From assembly GCF_018131185.1 (NCBI RefSeq), contig NZ_JAFCJE010000003.1:682001-746000 (forward strand): a DNA stretch of 64,000 nt, given 5' to 3'. The DNA comes from Bradyrhizobium diazoefficiens (GTDB lineage: Bacteria > Pseudomonadota > Alphaproteobacteria > Rhizobiales > Xanthobacteraceae). Each line of letters opens with the position of its first letter. The stretch's first letter is position 1. The notes beneath the pieces were generated by a model. It ran no database searches. It had not been told where the DNA came from and worked only from the letters and a program-made list of their open reading frames with translations. Of this stretch, positions 1-8,945 are shown piece after piece. The position numbers and the translations under genes are program-made.

Positions 1-1
1 G

Positions 2-1045
<1,044 letters not shown>

Positions 1046-1054
1046 ATGCACCAT

Positions 1055-1130
1055 CGTTCCGGGGCGATGCGCAGCATCGAACCCGGAACCTCGAGATTCC
1101 GGGTTCACGCTTCGCGCGCCCCGGAATGAC
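1055..1130. repeat. Intergenic palindromic repeat (CCGGGGCGATGCGCAGCATCG type)
   Basis: GTTCCGGGGCG at the left end pairs with CGCGCCCCGGAATGAC at the right, and an inner CCCGGAAC/GGGTTC pair lies between. A diverged relative, with similar ends GTCATTCCAGGGCG and CGCCGGAATGAC, occurs at 16452-16579. It sits between the two acyl-CoA dehydrogenase genes and could form an intercistronic hairpin. Confidence 0.7.
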
Positions 1131-1168
1131 AGCAACAAACATTCCGCCAGACGTTAGAGACTTAAGCC

Positions 1169-2308
1169 ATGGCCCTCGTCCTCACCGAAGAACAATCGAT
1201 GCTCCGCGACTCAGCGCGCGGGCTGATCAGCGACAAGGCGCCGGTGTCGCACCTGCGCCATTTGCGCGACAGCAAGGATCGCACCGGCTTCTCCAAGGAG
1301 CTATGGCATTCCTTCGCTGAGATGGGCTTTGCCGGCCTGTTGGTGCCGGAGGAGTTCGGCGGCAGCGGGCTCGGCTATGTCGAAGCCGGTGTCGTGATGG
1401 AGGAGATCGGCCGAACGCTGATGCCCTCGCCGTTTCTCGCGACCTCAGTGGTCGCGGCTTCCGCGCTGAACCGCGGCGGCAGTGCCGCGCAGAAATCGGA
1501 CTATCTGCCCAAGATCGCGAGCGGTTCGCTGCTCGCGACGCTCGCGGTCGACGAGGGCGCAAAGCATCGCCCGCTGCAGACGAGCTTGCAAGCCGTGCGT
1601 GCCGGCAACGGCTTCAAGCTCTCGGGCGCCAAGGCGCTGGTCGTTGACGGCCACGTCGCCGATCTCGTGATCGTTGCCGCGCGCACCGCGGGCTCCGCAG
1701 GAGAGCGTGACGGCCTGACGCTGTTCCTGGTCAACCCCAAGGCCAAGGGCGTCGCGATCGAACGCACCATCATGGTCGATGCCCACAATGCGGCGCGGAT
1801 CGAACTCGCCAATGTCGAGGTCAATGCCGACAGCGTGCTCGGCGAAGTCGATCAGGGTGCCGCTCTGCTCGACGGCGTGCTCGATATCGGCCGCGGCGCG
1901 GTCGCCGCAGAGATGGTCGGCCTCAGCGAGGAGGTCTTCAACCGAACCGTCGAGTACCTCAAGAACAGGAAGCAGTTCGGCAAGCTGATCGGCGAATTCC
2001 AGGCGCTGCAGCATCGTGCGGCCGAGCTCTATGTCGACATCGAGATCACCCGCGCCGCCACCATGAAGGCGCTGCAAGCGCTGGATGCCGACGTCGCCAA
2101 CGCCGCATCAGCCGTCGCCGTCGCAAAGGCCCGCGCCGGCACCACCGCCACGCGCGCGGTGCAGGAGGGCGTGCAGATGCACGGCGGCATGGGCATGACC
2201 GACCAGTTCGACATCGGCTTCTTCATGAAGCGCGCGCGCGTGTGCGAGGAATTGTTCGGCGACGCCAACTACCACACCGAGCAGCTCGCAAGGGCGCGGG
2301 GGTATTGA
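1169..2308 (+). CDS. Acyl-CoA dehydrogenase family protein
   Basis: Second acyl-CoA dehydrogenase, 379 aa, full length for the family. N-terminal helical domain (LTEEQSMLRDSARGL), middle beta domain, and a C-terminal helical domain with QMHGGMGMTDQFDIG, a family signature. Middle-domain motifs around the FAD are weaker than in the first gene (ATLAVDEG in place of the usual TEP/AGSD loop), which fits the small-subunit partner of a heteromeric pair. It lies 123 bp downstream of the first gene with a palindromic repeat between them, and has only a weak ribosome binding site. Probably involved in beta-oxidation of an aliphatic, alicyclic or dicarboxylic acyl-CoA; the substrate is unknown. Confidence 0.9.
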   Translation: MALVLTEEQSMLRDSARGLISDKAPVSHLRHLRDSKDRTGFSKELWHSFAEMGFAGLLVPEEFGGSGLGYVEAGVVMEEIGRTLMPSPFLATSVVAASALNRGGSAAQKSDYLPKIASGSLLATLAVDEGAKHRPLQTSLQAVRAGNGFKLSGAKALVVDGHVADLVIVAARTAGSAGERDGLTLFLVNPKAKGVAIERTIMVDAHNAARIELANVEVNADSVLGEVDQGAALLDGVLDIGRGAVAAEMVGLSEEVFNRTVEYLKNRKQFGKLIGEFQALQHRAAELYVDIEITRAATMKALQALDADVANAASAVAVAKARAGTTATRAVQEGVQMHGGMGMTDQFDIGFFMKRARVCEELFGDANYHTEQLARARGY

Positions 2309-2341
2309 AGGGGCGCGCGAAGGGCGCACCACACAAGCGGC

Positions 2342-2443
2342 GTCGTCGCCCGGCTCGACCGGGCGACCCAGTATTCCAGAGAAAGCAGGGATTTGCGGAG
2401 AGGGTGCGGCGTACTGGATCGCCCGGTCAAGCCGGGCGATGAC
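2342..2443. repeat. Palindromic repeat (GTCGCCCGGCTCGACCGGGC type)
   Basis: Ends are inverted: GTCGTCGCCCGGC at the left and GCCGGGCGATGAC at the right. Inner parts CCGGGCGACCCAGTATTCC and GTACTGGATCGCCCGG are also complementary, giving a long hairpin. It is followed directly by a second, unrelated repeat. Confidence 0.75.
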
Positions 2444-2475
2444 AGTTGATCTGTCGATCAATCCTACGCCAACCT

Positions 2476-2562
2476 CGTCATTGCGAGGAGCGCTTGCGAC
2501 GAAGCAATCCAGAGACTTTCCGCAGAGGCAGTCTGGATTGCTTCGCTACGCTCGCAAAGACG
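2476..2562. repeat. Palindromic repeat (GTCATTGCGAG...GAAGCAATCCAG type)
   Basis: CGTCATTGCGAG, GAAGCAATCCAGA, then CTGGATTGCTTCG and CTCGCAAAGACG form a long inverted repeat. The same element occurs at 36232-36316 and 57351-57429. It lies in the convergent gap between the second acyl-CoA dehydrogenase and the minus-strand binding protein gene, where hairpins could act as bidirectional transcript ends. Confidence 0.85.
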
Positions 2563-2576
2563 GCAGGAGAGACCTG

Positions 2577-3617
2577 CTACCTCATTGGCGGTGCATACTG
2601 CACGCCACCCGCGTTCCACAGCTGGTTCATGCCGCGCGGGATCTTCAGCTTCGACTTCTCGCCGATGTTGCGCTCGTACATCTCGCCATAATTGCCGACG
2701 TGGCGGATGATGCGGGCGGCCCAGTCCTTGGTGAGGCCGAGCTGCTCGCCGTAACGGCCCTCGGTGCCGACGAGGCGCATCACTTCGGGCTTCTTCGACT
2801 TCAGGGCCTCGTCGATATTCTCCGAGGTGACGCCGAGCTCTTCGGCATTGATCATCGCATAGAGCGTCCACTTCACGATCATCATCCAGTCGTCGTCGCG
2901 CTGGCGCACGACGGGCGCGAGCGGCTCCTTGGAGATCATGTCCGGCAGGATCATGTGGTCGCCCGGCTTGGACAGGTTTATCCGCAGTGCGTAGAGCTGG
3001 GAGACATCAGCGGAGAGCGTGTCGCATTTTCCGGTATCGTAGGCCTTCACCACGTCGTTGAGGTTATCGAACTTCACCTCTTCATACTTCATGTTGTTGA
3101 TGCGGAAGTAATCGACGACGTTGAGTGTCGTCGTGGTGCCGGACTGCACGCAGACCTTGCTGCCGGTCAGGTCCAGCGAGGTCTCCTTGTTGCGCGAACG
3201 CGGCACCATGAAGCCGACGCCGTCGTAATAGGCGACGGCAGGGAAGTACAAGTCATAGTCGAGCTCGCGCGCCATGCTCCAGGTCGTGTTGCGCGAGAGG
3301 ATGTCCACCTTGCGGCTCTGCAGCTCCTTGAAACGCTCATTGGCGTCGAGCGGAATGAACTTCGCCTTGCCCGGGTCGTTGAAGATCGCCGCGGCCACCG
3401 CGCGGCAGAAATCGACGTCGAAGCCGGTCCAGTTCTGATTGTCCTCGGAATATGAGAAGCCCGGCAAGCCCTTGTTGACGCCGCACAGCACCTCGCCGCG
3501 GCGCACGGTGCGCTTCAAGGTGCGGGTGTCGTAGAACTCGTAAATGATCGCCAGAACGGCGACCAGCACGGCGACCGCGAGCCCGATCAGCAGGCCGCCT
3601 CGAAAAGTGCGCATCAT
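2577..3617 (-). CDS. General L-amino acid ABC transporter binding protein, AapJ/BztA-like (orphan)
   Basis: 346-aa family-3 solute-binding protein. After an N-terminal hydrophobic helix (about residues 7-27) comes GEVLCGVNKGLPGFS and GFDVDFCRAVAAA, highly typical of the AapJ/BztA branch that feeds broad-specificity amino-acid importers. The hydrophobic helix has no obvious signal-peptidase site before IYEFYDTRTLKRTVRRG, so the protein may be membrane-tethered rather than freely periplasmic. No aapQMP permease or ATPase genes are adjacent, so it either shares a distant transporter or has a sensory role. The start ATG at 3617 is preceded by a purine-rich GAGAGAGC. Confidence 0.88.
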   Translation of the reverse strand: MMRTFRGGLLIGLAVAVLVAVLAIIYEFYDTRTLKRTVRRGEVLCGVNKGLPGFSYSEDNQNWTGFDVDFCRAVAAAIFNDPGKAKFIPLDANERFKELQSRKVDILSRNTTWSMARELDYDLYFPAVAYYDGVGFMVPRSRNKETSLDLTGSKVCVQSGTTTTLNVVDYFRINNMKYEEVKFDNLNDVVKAYDTGKCDTLSADVSQLYALRINLSKPGDHMILPDMISKEPLAPVVRQRDDDWMMIVKWTLYAMINAEELGVTSENIDEALKSKKPEVMRLVGTEGRYGEQLGLTKDWAARIIRHVGNYGEMYERNIGEKSKLKIPRGMNQLWNAGGVQYAPPMR

Positions 3618-3670
3618 GTTGCTCTCTCGAAAAATCGGAAAAAGAAGTGTGAACGAGGAAGAGGGGGTCT

Positions 3671-4264
3671 CTAGAGTTCAGGCTTCTGCCGGATGACCAC
3701 CTTGGTGCCAACAGGGACGCGGTCGTAGAGATCGGCGACGTCGTTGTTGACGAGGCGGAAGCAGCCCGAGGACACTTTGGTGCCGATCGTGTCGGGGCGG
3801 TTGGTGCCGTGGATGCGGTAGACCGTGGTGCCCAAATACATGGCGCGGGCGCCAAGCGGATTACCGGGGCCGCCGGCCATGAAGCGCGGCAGATAGGGCT
3901 GGCGCTGGATCATCTCCGGCGGCGGCGTCCAATCCGGCCATTCCTTCTTGTTGGTGATGGTCACCAGCCCCTGCCACTGGAAGCCGTCGCGGCCAACGCC
4001 GATGCCGTAGCGGATTGCGCGCCCGCCGGGCTGCACCAGATAGAGGTGCCGCTCGGCGGTCGAGACGATGATCGTGCCCGGCGGTTCTGTGGTGCGGAAA
4101 TAGACCACCTGCTTCTGCCATTCAGGTTCGAGCTGGTAGCCGTCGTCGGCAATCAGGCCCGGCTCGTCGCCGCGGTCAGGCTGTTGGGCGGACGCCTGCG
4201 GGGCGGACAGAATAAGCCCCACCGCAGCCATGAACATCCCGGTCAGGCGACGAAAATCCGTCAT
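3671..4264 (-). CDS. L,D-transpeptidase (YkuD/ErfK family), exported
   Basis: 197-aa periplasmic peptidoglycan or envelope cross-linking enzyme. Signal peptide of about 26 residues ending ASA-Q. The YkuD catalytic block is complete: His152 in IHGTN, then SSGCFR with nucleophile Cys168 and Arg170. The ribosome site GGGGAGA lies 8 nt before the ATG. It is located about 50 bp upstream of the amino-acid binding protein in coordinates, on the same strand, so the two may be co-transcribed. The family forms 3-3 cross-links or anchors proteins to peptidoglycan; which reaction applies here is not evident. Confidence 0.92.
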   Translation of the reverse strand: MTDFRRLTGMFMAAVGLILSAPQASAQQPDRGDEPGLIADDGYQLEPEWQKQVVYFRTTEPPGTIIVSTAERHLYLVQPGGRAIRYGIGVGRDGFQWQGLVTITNKKEWPDWTPPPEMIQRQPYLPRFMAGGPGNPLGARAMYLGTTVYRIHGTNRPDTIGTKVSSGCFRLVNNDVADLYDRVPVGTKVVIRQKPEL

Positions 4265-4438
4265 TTCAAGTTCTCCCCGCTGCCACAGCGCAAATCATTC
4301 CGAAGCATCAAACCTGAGGGGCAAGTTCATGGCAAGTTGATGGCGCGCCACCCTGGTATGTCACGAGAATACCTATGGTTTTTTGACGGAGCCGGGCAAT
4401 GCCACAAACAGGGCATGGCGATGTGGACGCAATCGGGG

Positions 4439-5413
4439 CTAGATCTTGTTGCTCTCCGCCGCGATCCCGAGCCGCCGGACGATCTCCGTCCCCACGGCGC
4501 GCGCCTCCACCCGAGACCCGATGCGGGGGCTGCGAAACCTCCGCCCCGAGTGCAACCGGATCACCACGATGCAGTGCTCGTCCTCGGACCGGCCGCGGCG
4601 CTCGACCGTGATCGTCTTCACGTCGGGTCCTGCGATATGGTCGGCGCGCAGGCTGCCGTCACCCCACAGGCGTTCGACACGGATATCGCCCTCGCGAATG
4701 ATCCAGAACGCCCCGGTCACGAGGTTGGCGTATCTGTAGACCGCGAACGCGGCGAGCGCGCCGAGCGGCAGCAGCAGGATGTCGACATGGCTCGGCGATA
4801 GCCCACGCCAGAGCTTGTAGGCGTAGGGCCCGGCGCATAGCGCAATCGCGATCAGGGACACGATCCTGATGTCCCGCGCGGGAAACGCCTCCAGCGGCTC
4901 GCCGAGATGCATCTCGGGATTGCTGGCGTCGAGCGGATTGGCGGGATCCTCGACATTGGGGACCTCGAACTGCGCCGCGATCCGGGCCACGGTGTCGCGA
5001 ACATGGGTGACGTCGGAGATCGGCGGGGAGGTGAGGCGTTCCCCGGAAGCCAGCGTGAACACGAGCTGGAAACGGGCCTTCACGCGCTTGCTGCCCGGAA
5101 CCTGTAGCGCCGTGATCTCGTCCTTCGCGACGACCCGCGTGCGCAGCTTGCCGAACGGACTTTGCCGCCCGATCAGGATCTCGTTCGCCGTGATGATCCA
5201 CACCACCGCCGGCGCAATCATGATGCCGACGACGAATCCCGCTCCCACCAGCAGCGCGACCACCGAGATGATGATCTCCAGCGTGTCGTGCGTGAACAGG
5301 CCCGGCGTGAAGCACAGCGCAACCGCAGCCGCGCAGCCGGCCACGATCAGCCGCTGCGCGATCGAGGTGCCTTCACGAAGGCGGATGTCGGTGCTGGTGG
5401 GCGCGGCGTCCAT
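4439..5413 (-). CDS. Uncharacterised membrane protein
   Basis: 324 aa when started at the ATG at 5413; a longer in-frame start exists at 5470 but its extra residues look non-coding. Two transmembrane helices near the N-terminus (about residues 17-37 and 47-72), a soluble beta-rich segment, a second hydrophobic pair near residues 180-220, and a C-terminal soluble beta-rich half. The two soluble parts resemble bacterial PH-like domains in outline (FWIIREGDIRVERLW). I do not recognise a specific family and infer no function. It sits between the L,D-transpeptidase and the thioredoxin-like gene on the same strand. Confidence 0.6.
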   Translation of the reverse strand: MDAAPTSTDIRLREGTSIAQRLIVAGCAAAVALCFTPGLFTHDTLEIIISVVALLVGAGFVVGIMIAPAVVWIITANEILIGRQSPFGKLRTRVVAKDEITALQVPGSKRVKARFQLVFTLASGERLTSPPISDVTHVRDTVARIAAQFEVPNVEDPANPLDASNPEMHLGEPLEAFPARDIRIVSLIAIALCAGPYAYKLWRGLSPSHVDILLLPLGALAAFAVYRYANLVTGAFWIIREGDIRVERLWGDGSLRADHIAGPDVKTITVERRGRSEDEHCIVVIRLHSGRRFRSPRIGSRVEARAVGTEIVRRLGIAAESNKI

Positions 5414-5443
5414 TGCGGGCGGGCTGATTCCGGTGCTCGCGAA

Positions 5444-5467
5444 ACTCCACGGACGGGTCCGTGGAGT
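5444..5467 (-). terminator. Hairpin after the thioredoxin-like gene
   Basis: Perfect 11-bp inverted repeat ACTCCACGGAC / GTCCGTGGAGT with a 2-nt centre, lying about 50 nt past the minus-strand stop at 5516. On the minus strand it is followed by only a short TTT, so it is a weak intrinsic terminator or an mRNA-stabilising hairpin. Confidence 0.5.
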
Positions 5468-5515
5468 CAAGCAACAAGGGCGTCATCCGAAACCGGTCGC
5501 AATGTCCGAGCGGGG

Positions 5516-6103
5516 TCAGCTGCTCGCGTTCAGCAGCTTCGCCACGGTGCGGTCGATCTCGCCGTAAGCCCCTTCGCCGGCGTGCTGGAATACGATCTTG
5601 CCGTTCTGATCGATGATGTATTGCGCCGGCCAATATTGGTTGCGGTAGGCGTTCCAGGTCTTGGAATCATTGTCCTGCGCCACCGGATAGGTGATGCCGT
5701 GACGCTTCAGCGCGGCTTGCACGTTGGAGGCGGAGCGCTCGAACGGGAATTCCGGGGTGTGCACGCCGACCACGACGAGGCCCTTGTCCCGGTACTTCGC
5801 ATAGAGCTCGGTGACGTGTGGCAGCGTGTTGACGCAGTTGACGCAGCCATAGGTCCAGAAGTCGACCAGCACGACCTTGCCGCGGAGGTCGGCCATGCTC
5901 AGCGGCTTGGAGTTGAACCAATTGTTGATGCCGACGAAGTCGGGCGCGGCCTGCTGGCTCGCGGCGGCGACGGTGATCGGCGCGGCGGGAGCAGTGAAGA
6001 CAGGCGTTGCGCGGGATACCTCGTCGCAGACGCCGGGGATGACGGCGCCGGTGACGGCGAAGCCGACAAGTGCAGCTGAGACGGCGAGAAGTTTGAAAGC
6101 CAT
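5516..6103 (-). CDS. Exported thioredoxin-fold protein (TlpA/redoxin type)
   Basis: 195-aa periplasmic thioredoxin-like protein. N-terminal signal sequence, a low-complexity Ala/Pro linker, then the fold starting near residue 58 with active site FWTYGCVNC (Cys87, Cys90) and a cis-Pro region at WPAQYIIDQNG. The CVNC motif and the following NTLPHV are typical of the redoxin partners of CcdA/DipZ. Ribosome site GGAGGA precedes the ATG by 8 nt. It lies about 30 bp downstream of ccdA on the same strand, so CcdA probably supplies electrons across the inner membrane to this protein. Confidence 0.9.
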   Translation of the reverse strand: MAFKLLAVSAALVGFAVTGAVIPGVCDEVSRATPVFTAPAAPITVAAASQQAAPDFVGINNWFNSKPLSMADLRGKVVLVDFWTYGCVNCVNTLPHVTELYAKYRDKGLVVVGVHTPEFPFERSASNVQAALKRHGITYPVAQDNDSKTWNAYRNQYWPAQYIIDQNGKIVFQHAGEGAYGEIDRTVAKLLNASS

Positions 6104-6134
6104 GGAAGCGTCCTCCGGGTGAAATCTTCGGTGA

Positions 6135-6833
6135 TTACAGGCCGATCTGGCCGGTCGGGTAGAAGCCGGTGAGCCACGCCACGATCAGCGTGTCGTATTG
6201 GAAATAGGCGGCGAGTGCGAAGGCGATCACGACGATTCCAAAGCCCTGCTGCAGGCGCGGCGAAATCCGCGATAGGCTGCGCACGCGCGTGGTCGCGGCC
6301 TGTCCGCCATAGGCGATTGCCAGCATCGGGATCGCAGCACCAATGGCGTAGGCGAGCAGCAGCGTGCCGGCCCAGGTCAGGTTGTTCGAGGTCGCAACCA
6401 GCGTCAGGATCGAGCCGAGCACCGGGCCGGCGCAGGGCGTCCAGACCAGGCCGAGCGTGGTGCCGAGGATCAGCCCGCCGAGCGCGCCCTCGCGTTGCGT
6501 GGTGCCGGAATTGCCGAGATCGAGCCAGCCATTGAGGCGGATCGACAACCATTCGAACGGCGCCGGCCACAGCATCAGCAGGCCAAAGCCGAGCAGCAGG
6601 ATCGTGGCCGCCTCGCGCAGCACGTTCGGATCGAAATCGAACAGCCGCGTGATCGCGCCGAGCAGCAGCGCGGTCGCCGAGAACGAGACGACGAAGCCGA
6701 GCGCGATCATGAGGGGGCGCAAATGTCCCGCGCGCCCGATCGAGGCGCCGAGCAGGATCGGCAACATCGGCAACGTGCAGGGCGCGGCGATGGTGAGAAT
6801 GCCGGCGAGAAGAGCGAAGAGTAGTTCGAGCAT
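6135..6833 (-). CDS. ccdA: CcdA-type cytochrome c biogenesis / thiol-redox membrane protein
   Basis: Inner-membrane protein that passes electrons from cytoplasmic thioredoxin to periplasmic thiol-redox proteins. 232 aa when started at the ATG at 6833, which has GAGGG 5 nt upstream; the alternative GTG at 6857 lacks such a site. Six hydrophobic segments are visible. The two conserved cysteines are present: Cys19 in TIAAPCTLP and Cys134 in WTPCAGPVLG. Immediately followed by the thioredoxin-fold gene, forming a two-gene operon. Confidence 0.92.
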   Translation of the reverse strand: MLELLFALLAGILTIAAPCTLPMLPILLGASIGRAGHLRPLMIALGFVVSFSATALLLGAITRLFDFDPNVLREAATILLLGFGLLMLWPAPFEWLSIRLNGWLDLGNSGTTQREGALGGLILGTTLGLVWTPCAGPVLGSILTLVATSNNLTWAGTLLLAYAIGAAIPMLAIAYGGQAATTRVRSLSRISPRLQQGFGIVVIAFALAAYFQYDTLIVAWLTGFYPTGQIGL

Positions 6834-6972
6834 CGGGGCCCTCGTGAAGGAAGTCACGAGGGCAGTTCGGAATGGACGCGGGGCCCGTTACGCAGCGTCA
6901 CGCCTTCGTGACGGCGGCTGGTTGCGGGACGCAGCTGCAGGCGGGAGCGGCCAGCCTGCCCCAAACACAAAA

Positions 6973-7003
6973 CGACCCGGAGGGGGGCATCCCGTCCGGG
7001 TCG
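6973..7003 (-). terminator. Intrinsic terminator of the sigma factor gene
   Basis: Perfect 9-bp stem CGACCCGGA / TCCGGGTCG. Read on the minus strand, the stem is followed at once by GTTTTGTGTTTGG, a T-rich run, so this is a convincing Rho-independent terminator for transcripts coming from the sigma factor gene. The rest of the 6834-7167 gap contains only a 16-bp perfect palindrome, GGATAGGGCCCTATCC (7135-7150), just after the sigma factor stop. Confidence 0.65.
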
Positions 7004-7167
7004 CTGGAGGTCCTTGGGAGGTTTAACAAAACCGTATGTGAGTTTTATAGGGGAGAAGTTTTTCCGCCTGATGTTGTGCTTTGTTTCAATTGTTTCGTCG
7101 GCGGTAACACTTCCGTGTCCCCGGGAAGGGCCCCGGATAGGGCCCTATCCCCTTGAAATCGTTGATG

Positions 7168-7779
7168 TCAGGCGGCGAAGCGCTCGACGCCGGCGCCTTT
7201 AAGCAATTCGGCCAGCTGCTTGCGGGCGTAGAACATCCGCGTCTTCACGGTGCTCTGGGGGATGCCGATGATCTGCCCGACCTCCTCCACCGACTTCTCG
7301 TGGTAGTAGACGAGGTTGATGATCTCGCGATGTGCGGGCGACAGCTTCTGCACGCAGGCACGCAGGATGGCGCTGGTGTCGCTGCGGTCGAGCGAGGTCT
7401 CGGGCGTCTCCGCATCGTCGGGAATCTGGCGGACGTCTTCCTGGTCGATGTCCTCGAAGCGGCGCTGGCGCATCGCGGTCAGGGCCTTGAAGCGGGCGAT
7501 CGAGAGAAGCCAGGTCGAAACCTGCGAGCGGCCCTGGAATTGGCCGGCGGTCCGCCACACGTCCAAAAACACCTGGCTGACGAGGTCTTCCGCCGCGGTG
7601 GCGTCACGCACGATGCGCAGGATGAAGCGGTACACCCGCACATGATGCCGGCAATAAAGGATGTGCATCGACGTCCGGTTTCCGCCGGCAATGCTTTCGA
7701 GAAGCATGTCGTCCGAAGTCGCCTGAGCGGCAATGATGCTCTGGCTGGCCTGGGCGTTGATGGCGATGACGTTCCGCAT
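7168..7779 (-). CDS. ECF-type RNA polymerase sigma factor
   Basis: 203 aa. Region 2 (HVRVYRFILRIVRDATAAEDLVSQVFLDVWR, about residues 45-75) and region 4 (LSPAHREIINLVYYHEKSVEEVGQIIGIPQSTVKTR) are both clear, and region 3 is missing as expected for ECF factors. Ribosome site GGGGAG lies 8 nt before the ATG. No anti-sigma factor gene is adjacent on either side. The closest neighbour downstream is ccdA beyond a terminator. An N-terminal extension of about 25 residues precedes region 2. Confidence 0.93.
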   Translation of the reverse strand: MRNVIAINAQASQSIIAAQATSDDMLLESIAGGNRTSMHILYCRHHVRVYRFILRIVRDATAAEDLVSQVFLDVWRTAGQFQGRSQVSTWLLSIARFKALTAMRQRRFEDIDQEDVRQIPDDAETPETSLDRSDTSAILRACVQKLSPAHREIINLVYYHEKSVEEVGQIIGIPQSTVKTRMFYARKQLAELLKGAGVERFAA

Positions 7780-8197
7780 TGACTTGGCTCCCCGTAGCGC
7801 CGCAACCGAGCGGCGTTTCCTTGGAGCGAAGTGTTAATGAGCCAACGTTTCGGGACGTCTGCACGAAAAGGGGAAAATGGTTTCGTGCGCCGCGAAATTG
7901 TTTCGTCGGAGTGGGGGCGACGAAACATTCGGGGTAAATAGTCGTGCAATTTCAATGTACGGAAATTACGGGGGCGTAGGTTTTACGAGGCGTTACGCCG
8001 TGCGGAACGTAATTGGGGGGATTGCGTTCGGTCGCGCGATGCACATGGCCGCTGTCGCGGGCGCCCGTAGCCGGGACAACAGCGCCGTAGGGTGGGCAAA
8101 GGCGCAGAGCGCCGTGCCCACGTTCTCTCGCATGCCTATAGAGGTGGTGGGCACGTTCCGCTTTGCCCACCCTACGGCGCCGGTGGTGCGTCGTCTC
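7780..8197. other. Intergenic region between the sigma factor and response regulator genes
   Basis: A 418-bp gap. It holds the upstream region of the sigma factor gene (right of 7780) and, at 8082-8180, a palindromic repeat described separately. The segment 7880-7990 is relatively AT-rich and contains twice GAAA-TTGTTTCGTCGG / GGCGACGAAACATTCG, an imperfect inverted pair that could be regulatory. No convincing gene is seen. Confidence 0.5.
8082..8180. repeat. Palindromic repeat (CGTAGGGTGGGCAAAG type)
   Basis: GCGCCGTAGGGTGGGCAAA at the left is the exact reverse complement of TTTGCCCACCCTACGGCGC at the right, with inner CCGTGCCCACG and GTGGGCACG arms. Further copies are at 25161-25250 and 36117-36210. 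Confidence 0.88.
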
Positions 8198-8935
8198 CTA
8201 CGCCTTCTCGCCCGCCGGCGAGAACAGATAGCCGCCGCCGCGGATGGTGCGGATCACGGCCGGCTTGGCCGGGTCGGGCTCGATCTTGCGGCGGATGCGC
8301 ATGATGCGCAAATCCACGGCGCGGTCGAAGGCTTCGGCGTCGCGCGCATTGGCCAATTCCAGCAGGCGTTCGCGCGACAGCACGCGCTTCGGATTGGCCG
8401 CGAACACCTTCAGCAGCCCGAACTCGGATGCCGTCAGCGGATGCTCGTTGCCCTCGTCGTCGCGCAAGGCCTGGGCTTCGAGATCGAGCCATTTGGTGCC
8501 GAACCGCACCAGCTGCTCCTTGTCGGATTTCGCCGCCGCCGTGTCCGGCGCGGCCGCCTTGGCCGGCACGCTCCGCCGCAGCACCGAGCGGATGCGGGCC
8601 ATCAGCTCGCGCAGCTCGCAGGGCTTTGCCACGTAATCGTCGGCGCCGAGCTCGAGCCCGACGACCCGATCGATCGGGCTCGCGGTCGCCGTCAGCATGA
8701 TCACGGGCACGTTGATGCGGCTCTTGAGGTCGCGGATGATCGAGAGTCCGTCTTCCTCGGGCATGTTGAGGTCGAGCACGACGAGGTCCGGCATGCTGCC
8801 GTCGATCGCGGCGCGCAAGGACTTGCCGCCGTCGCACAGCGTCACGGTGAAGCCGTGCATCTTGAGATAATCGCCGACCATCTCCCGGGCCGGGGCTTCA
8901 TCGTCGACGATCATGATGTGCTGGCTTTGGGTCAT
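8198..8935 (-). CDS. OmpR/PhoB-type response regulator
   Basis: 245-aa transcriptional regulator. Receiver domain at residues 5-118 with acidic pocket Asp11-Asp12, phospho-acceptor Asp55 in LVVLDLNMP, Thr in MLTATA and Lys in VAKP. Winged-helix DNA-binding domain at about 141-238 with SEFGLLKVFAANPKRVLSRE and the terminal RGGGYLF hairpin. It is the last gene of a four-gene minus-strand cluster, only 10 nt after the hybrid kinase gene, and is the likely output of that relay. Confidence 0.95.
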   Translation of the reverse strand: MTQSQHIMIVDDEAPAREMVGDYLKMHGFTVTLCDGGKSLRAAIDGSMPDLVVLDLNMPEEDGLSIIRDLKSRINVPVIMLTATASPIDRVVGLELGADDYVAKPCELRELMARIRSVLRRSVPAKAAAPDTAAAKSDKEQLVRFGTKWLDLEAQALRDDEGNEHPLTASEFGLLKVFAANPKRVLSRERLLELANARDAEAFDRAVDLRIMRIRRKIEPDPAKPAVIRTIRGGGYLFSPAGEKA

Positions 8936-8945
8936 GGTCTCTGGA

